A stretch of 64,000 nucleotides of DNA from Nonomuraea sp. NBC_00507 (GTDB taxonomy: Bacteria > Actinomycetota > Actinomycetes > Streptosporangiales > Streptosporangiaceae). Below, piece by piece: positions 60,145 through 64,000 of the stretch. The notes under the pieces are model-generated. The model was given only the letters and a program-made list of their open reading frames with translations. It was not told where the DNA came from and did not search any database. The first letter of the stretch is position 1; each line of letters starts with the position of its first letter. The position numbers and the translations under genes are program-made. Where the stretch lies: positions 8,494,001-8,558,000 of the forward strand of contig NZ_CP107853.1 of the NCBI RefSeq assembly GCF_036013525.1, read 5' to 3'.

Positions 60145-61850
60145 GGGCTCCCCGGCCCAACCGCCGTCGTAGGTCCGGCGGCTTCATGAGCGTCCTGCGC
60201 TCGCCGCTCATGCTCATTCCGTCCGCTGTCGTCATCGTCGCGGCGCTCGCCTACGCCGTGCCCGCCATCGCGCTCGCCGGGAAGGTCCCTCCCGGCACCC
60301 GGGTAGACGGCGTCGACATCGGCGGGCTGCCACCCGAGTCTGCTCGTACCCGCCTCGAAGAGAGCCTGAACAGGCGGTTGAAGCAGCCATTGACGTTGAT
60401 CGCGGCCAACAAGCGGAAACAGCTCACGCCCGCGGACCTTGGGCTCGGCTTCGACGCGCAGGCGACGGTCGAGGCAGCGATGGAGGGTGCCACCACGCCG
60501 ACAGGCATTGCCCGTTCCCTCTTCGGCAGCCGGCAGATCCGTCCCGTGGTCACTGTGGACGAGCAGCGGCTCGCCGCCGGACTCGCCGGCCTGGCCAAGT
60601 CCGTGGACAGGAAGCCGGCGGAGGGCGGCATCCGCTACCAGGGACTGGAACCGCGAGCCACACTGCCCAAGCCGGGCCGCACATTGGACCTCGACAGCGC
60701 GGCAAGAGCCGTACGGGCTGCCTTCGTCGCCGGCCGTACCTCCGCCGAGCTGGACGTTCAAGTGACGCCACCCGCCCTCACCGCCGCGCAGATCCGGCGC
60801 GTCGCCGCCACCACCGCGCGCACGGCGGTCGCGGCTCCTGTAACAGTCGCCAGCGGCGGCAAGGAAGCCACCGTGTCCAGGGAGCAGTTGGCCGCCGGCC
60901 TCCGCTTCGTCTCTGACGGCAAGGGCGGTCTGCGGCCCTCCTTCAACGCCTCTGAGGTCAGCGCGGCCCTGGCCAAGACCTTGGTGAGCACTGCGCCGGA
61001 GGACGCCTCCTTCAAGATCGTCAACGGCAGGCCTCAGGTCGTCCCCTCACGGGCGGGCCGTGGCGCCGACGTCGGGGCGCTCGGTCGGACGATCAGCGAG
61101 GCCGTGGCTGCGGGCAACCGGCGCGTCGAGCTGCCCGCGGTGGCGCGGCAGCCCAGGGTGACCACGGCCGAGGCGAAGAAGCTGGGTGTCAAGGAGAAGG
61201 TGAGTTCGTTCACCACCCAGCACCCGTGCTGTGCCCCGCGCGTGACCAACATCCACCGCATCGCCGACATCGTGGACGGCTACGTCGTGCAGCCCGGGGA
61301 GACGTTCTCGCTCAACGGCGTGGTTGGCAAGCGGGACAAGGCGCGCGGCTTCGTCGAAGCGCCGATGATCCTCAACAACCGCTTCGTCAACGACGTCGGG
61401 GGCGGAGTGTCACAGTTCGCCACCACCATGTTCAACGCCGTCTTCTTCGGCGGCTTCGAAGACGTCCAGCATCGCGCCCACCAGTACTACATCTCCCGCT
61501 ATCCGGCAGGGCGCGAGTCCACGGTCTCGTATCCCCAGCCGGACTTCCGCTGGCGTAACGACTCGCCGTACGGAGTGCTCATCAAGACGTCGTACACCGA
61601 CACGTCCATCACCGTGCAGTTCTGGAGCACCAAGCGCTATGACATCGAATCGCAGAGTTCGGGGCGCTACAACGTCAAGCCCATCACCAGCCTTACCGAC
61701 TCGGGGCCTGACTGCATTCCCATGGGAGGCGCGGAGGGGTTCGCCATCGACGTGTGGCGCATCTTCAAGAAGGACGGGAAGGTCATACGCAAACAGCGGT
61801 TCCATACCGTGTACGACGTCGAGCCCCGTCTCACCTGCACGAAGTCCTAG
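60141..61850 (+). CDS. VanW-family protein with peptidoglycan-binding-like domains
   Basis: 569 residues. A membrane anchor (LMLIPSAVVIVAALAYAVPA) leads to two YoaR/PG-binding-4-type domains, each starting with a VDGVDIGGLPPE-like motif. The C-terminal VanW domain contains TTQHPCCAPRVTNIHRIAD, GETFSLNGVVGKRD and GGGVSQFATTMFNAVFFGGF. Such proteins occur beside envelope-stress and glycopeptide genes, but the VanW activity is unproven. It is coupled to the small lipoprotein, downstream of a perfect BlaI-type box. Confidence 0.88.
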   Translation: MRAPRPNRRRRSGGFMSVLRSPLMLIPSAVVIVAALAYAVPAIALAGKVPPGTRVDGVDIGGLPPESARTRLEESLNRRLKQPLTLIAANKRKQLTPADLGLGFDAQATVEAAMEGATTPTGIARSLFGSRQIRPVVTVDEQRLAAGLAGLAKSVDRKPAEGGIRYQGLEPRATLPKPGRTLDLDSAARAVRAAFVAGRTSAELDVQVTPPALTAAQIRRVAATTARTAVAAPVTVASGGKEATVSREQLAAGLRFVSDGKGGLRPSFNASEVSAALAKTLVSTAPEDASFKIVNGRPQVVPSRAGRGADVGALGRTISEAVAAGNRRVELPAVARQPRVTTAEAKKLGVKEKVSSFTTQHPCCAPRVTNIHRIADIVDGYVVQPGETFSLNGVVGKRDKARGFVEAPMILNNRFVNDVGGGVSQFATTMFNAVFFGGFEDVQHRAHQYYISRYPAGRESTVSYPQPDFRWRNDSPYGVLIKTSYTDTSITVQFWSTKRYDIESQSSGRYNVKPITSLTDSGPDCIPMGGAEGFAIDVWRIFKKDGKVIRKQRFHTVYDVEPRLTCTKS

Positions 61851-61907
61851 TGCGCTGATTACTATGAGTTGATATTTGCATACTGAAAGTGAGATAGGCT
61901 GATCCAT

Positions 61908-62282
61908 GTGATCGTGAGCACTCACTGGAGCAGCGGCGTGCGGAGCGCGTTGTTCGTGGCGCTCACATTCCTTGCCGCGTTCCAACTTGTGCTCTGCAGC
62001 TTCGCGCCGCACACGCATCGCGGCCACCCTCAGCACGTCATGCATGAGGCCGATGCCCCGCTGGATCATGAGGAACACGGGGAACACCACGACCACCACG
62101 TGACGTCCTGCGAAACCCCCGCCGTCCAGCCTGCCCCCGTGATGGCTCCGTCTCCTGGCACAAGACTCGCCCCCGCCATCCCGCACCGTCCGGACGACTC
62201 CGCGGTGTCCCGGCCAGCGGACAGCGCGCCGCCGCTGCCGGGAGCCTCCCTACTCACAGTGGTCTGCGTGTCACGGGTATAG
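61908..62282 (+). CDS. His-rich membrane protein, cassette B
   Basis: 124 residues from GTG 61908. One helix (ALFVALTFLAAFQLVLCSF) is followed by a very His-rich stretch (PHTHRGHPQHVMHEADAP and HEEHGEHHDHHV) and a Cys (TSCETP). The pattern matches the His-rich proteins of cassette A and the one at 49836. A metal-binding loop outside the membrane is likely (inference). It stands 77 bases ahead of the second cysteine-synthase-like gene. A degenerate ACTAT half-site lies at 61861. Confidence 0.65.
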   Translation: MIVSTHWSSGVRSALFVALTFLAAFQLVLCSFAPHTHRGHPQHVMHEADAPLDHEEHGEHHDHHVTSCETPAVQPAPVMAPSPGTRLAPAIPHRPDDSAVSRPADSAPPLPGASLLTVVCVSRV

Positions 62283-62359
62283 CCGCGCCCGGCGCGCGCC
62301 GGTCCGGCCGCGCCTGCCGTCCATCCAGGCACCTGTGACAGTGGCGAGGACCCAACATC

Positions 62360-63448
62360 ATGAACACCACCCATCGGCGTCAGCCTGCCCGCATGTGGGC
62401 CGGCCGCTCATCTGCCGCCGCTCTCGTCGGCGGAACGCCCGTCCTGTGGATCGCCGAACTGCGGGGCCAGCGCGGACGCGGCTTCTGGGCCAAGCTCGAA
62501 GGCCACAACCCCGGCGGCATCAAAGACCGCCCGGCGCTCCACATGATCCGCCAGGCCCGCTGCCGCGGCGAGCTGCGACCGGGAGCCCCGATCATCGAGT
62601 CCACCAGCGGAACGCTCGGCCTCGGTCTCGCACTGGCCGGGATCGTCTACGGGCATCCGGTCACCCTGGTCAGCGACCCAGGCATGGAGCCGCTCATGCA
62701 CCGGCTGCTCAGCGCGTACGGGACGCGCATCGAGACGGTGACGTATCCGCACCTCACCGGCGGCTGGCAGGAGGCCAGGCGCGAGCGCGTGCGTGATCTC
62801 CTCCGGGACAACCCCGGCGCCTACTGTCCGGACCAGTACCACAACCCGGACAACGTCAGCGCCTACGATGCCCTGGCACGCGAGCTGGCCGAGCAGCTCG
62901 GCCACGTCGACGTGCTCGTGTGCAGCGTCGGCACGGGCGGACACAGCGCGGGCGTCTACCGAACGCTTCAGCGGCTCAGCCCGGGCGTGCGACTGGTCGG
63001 CGTGGACACGATCGGCTCCACGATCTTCGGCCAGCCCGCCCGCCCTCGTCTGATGCGCGGCCTGGGCAGCAGCATCTACCCGAGCAACGTCGCTTACGAA
63101 GCTTTCAGCGAGGTCCACTGGGTAGCGCCCGCGGAGGCGGTGTGGGCCTGCCGCCGCCTCGCGGCCGGGCGCTATGCCACGGGCGGCTGGAGCGTGGGCG
63201 CCGTCGCGCTGGTCGCCTCCTGGCTCGCCAGAACGGAACCACCTGACAGCACCATCGTCGCGGTCTTTGCCGATGGGCCGCAGCGCTACTTCGACACGGT
63301 CTTCAACGACGCCTATTGCGCTCGCCACGACCTCCTGGACCGCGAGCCACCGCCCGCCCCTGCCCGGCTGGCCCATCCGGCAGAGGCGGAGGCGCAAGGC
63401 TGGACACGCTGCACCACGGTGACCGCGCCGGCCGAGGCGGGCCGGTGA
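62360..63448 (+). CDS. Cysteine-synthase-like PLP enzyme, cassette B
   Basis: 362 residues, the paralog of the protein at 3428-4627. The lysine loop [13 protein letters not shown], the substrate loop [12 protein letters not shown] and the phosphate loop [11 protein letters not shown] are identical or nearly so. The [16 protein letters not shown] segment is shared. It lacks the acidic C-terminal tail. The stop overlaps the MFS gene by 4 bases (GTGA), the same coupling as in cassette A. Conservation of the pair argues for a shared pathway rather than general cysteine synthesis. Confidence 0.8.
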   Translation: MNTTHRRQPARMWAGRSSAAALVGGTPVLWIAELRGQRGRGFWAKLEGHNPGGIKDRPALHMIRQARCRGELRPGAPIIESTSGTLGLGLALAGIVYGHPVTLVSDPGMEPLMHRLLSAYGTRIETVTYPHLTGGWQEARRERVRDLLRDNPGAYCPDQYHNPDNVSAYDALARELAEQLGHVDVLVCSVGTGGHSAGVYRTLQRLSPGVRLVGVDTIGSTIFGQPARPRLMRGLGSSIYPSNVAYEAFSEVHWVAPAEAVWACRRLAAGRYATGGWSVGAVALVASWLARTEPPDSTIVAVFADGPQRYFDTVFNDAYCARHDLLDREPPPAPARLAHPAEAEAQGWTRCTTVTAPAEAGR

Positions 63449-64000
63449 AGGGGACGGTCGCGCAGGTACGTTCGTTCAACCGGCCGATCCGGCTGTTGAT
63501 GGTGAACCAGCTCACCATCAATATCGGCTTCTACATGCTGATGCCTTACCTCGCGACCTACCTGACCGAGGATCTTGGGCTAGCGGTGTGGGTCACGGGC
63601 CTCGTCCTCGGCGTGCGGAACCTCAGCCAGCAGGGCATGTTCCTGGTGGGCGGGAGCCTGGCCGACAGGGTGGGATACAAGCCCATGATCCTCGCCGGGT
63701 TGGTGCTGCGGACGGTGGGGTTCGCCATGCTCGGGCTGGTCGAGGCCGTGCCCGCGTTGATCGTCGCGTCCGCGCTCACGGGACTGGCGGGGGCGTTGTT
63801 CAACCCGGCCGCGCGCGCCTATCTGGCTCAGGAGGCGGGCGAGCGCAAAGTGGAGGCCTTCGCCGTCTTCAACGTGTTCTACCAGTGTGGCATCCTCGCC
63901 GGGCCGATCATTGGCCTGCTGCTGGTGGAAGCCGCGGCCTTCCAGGTCACTTGTCTGGTGGCCGCAGGGCTGTTCGCGGTGCTGGCCGTCGCGCAGGTGA
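63445..64000 (+). CDS. MFS transporter, cassette B (cut by window end)
   Basis: The first 185 residues of an MFS protein that continues past the window. It starts with GTG in the overlap with the PLP gene. [18 protein letters not shown] and the loop [13 protein letters not shown] correspond to the cassette A transporter. [21 protein letters not shown] is shared with little change, so both transporters probably recognise related cargo. Confidence 0.85.
   Translation, partial: MKGTVAQVRSFNRPIRLLMVNQLTINIGFYMLMPYLATYLTEDLGLAVWVTGLVLGVRNLSQQGMFLVGGSLADRVGYKPMILAGLVLRTVGFAMLGLVEAVPALIVASALTGLAGALFNPAARAYLAQEAGERKVEAFAVFNVFYQCGILAGPIIGLLLVEAAAFQVTCLVAAGLFAVLAVAQV

Noticed and set aside
61861..61875. 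ACTATGAGTTGATAT ahead of cassette B
   Set aside because: The left half-site is perfect, but the right half has too many mismatches to call a site.

Overview
The window is very GC-rich, uses GTG starts and 4-base gene overlaps freely, and carries Tat and lipoprotein signals, DedA/VTT, YibE/F, VanW, MurJ and M15 peptidase genes and two c-di-AMP (ydaO) riboswitches ahead of wall-hydrolase genes. This fits a mycelial actinomycete, most likely a Streptosporangiales-type organism; the genus is inferred, not proven. No rRNA, intact tRNA, CRISPR array or complete insertion sequence was seen.

Layout. (1) 0-6 kb: a DegT-like remnant, a cupin, then cassette A: two His-rich membrane proteins, a cysteine-synthase-like enzyme and an MFS transporter. 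(2) 6-24 kb: a mosaic of intact genes (hydrolase, beta-propeller lipoprotein, DedA protein, a large HTH/P-loop/repeat protein, GH25 muramidase, M15 peptidase, a BlaI/M56 pair, UspA, YibE/F) among many decayed genes, several metal-related (CadD, NiCoT, YHS, MFS, Lgt). (3) 24-27.6 kb: an amino-acid ABC importer coupled to a class V PLP enzyme, downstream of CsoR-like boxes. (4) 27.6-34.8 kb: cupredoxin, GNAT, DegT-like enzyme, MerR, secreted metalloprotease, lipoprotein and an orphan BlaI regulator. (5) 35-45 kb, minus strand: a lipid or natural-product locus with formyltransferase, MMPL exporter, acyl-CoA dehydrogenase, thioester reductase, aminotransferase, SRPBCC protein, flavin reductase, WS/DGAT-like acyltransferase and hydrolase. 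(6) 45-52.4 kb: two-component system, polytopic membrane protein, TetR, His-rich membrane protein, multicopper oxidase and cupredoxin. (7) 52.5-61.9 kb: envelope genes (coiled-coil hydrolase, MurJ, GNAT, M15-like lipoprotein, BlaI/M56, two methyltransferases, VanW). (8) 61.9-64 kb: cassette B, a second His-rich protein/cysteine-synthase-like/MFS set, cut by the window edge.

The main unifying signal is a palindrome, ACTAT-N5-ATAGT (extended CTACTAT-N5-ATAGTAG), found upstream of BlaI genes, a two-component system, cupredoxins, GNATs, methyltransferases, VanW and some remnants. Several copies overlap a -10-like TAGANT with the start codon only 7-8 bases further on, implying leaderless transcripts. 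With three BlaI-family repressors and two M56 membrane peptidases in the window, this looks like a multi-operon BlaI/M56-controlled envelope and copper regulon. A separate TACCC-N5-GGGTA palindrome resembling CsoR/CstR sites marks two other promoters.
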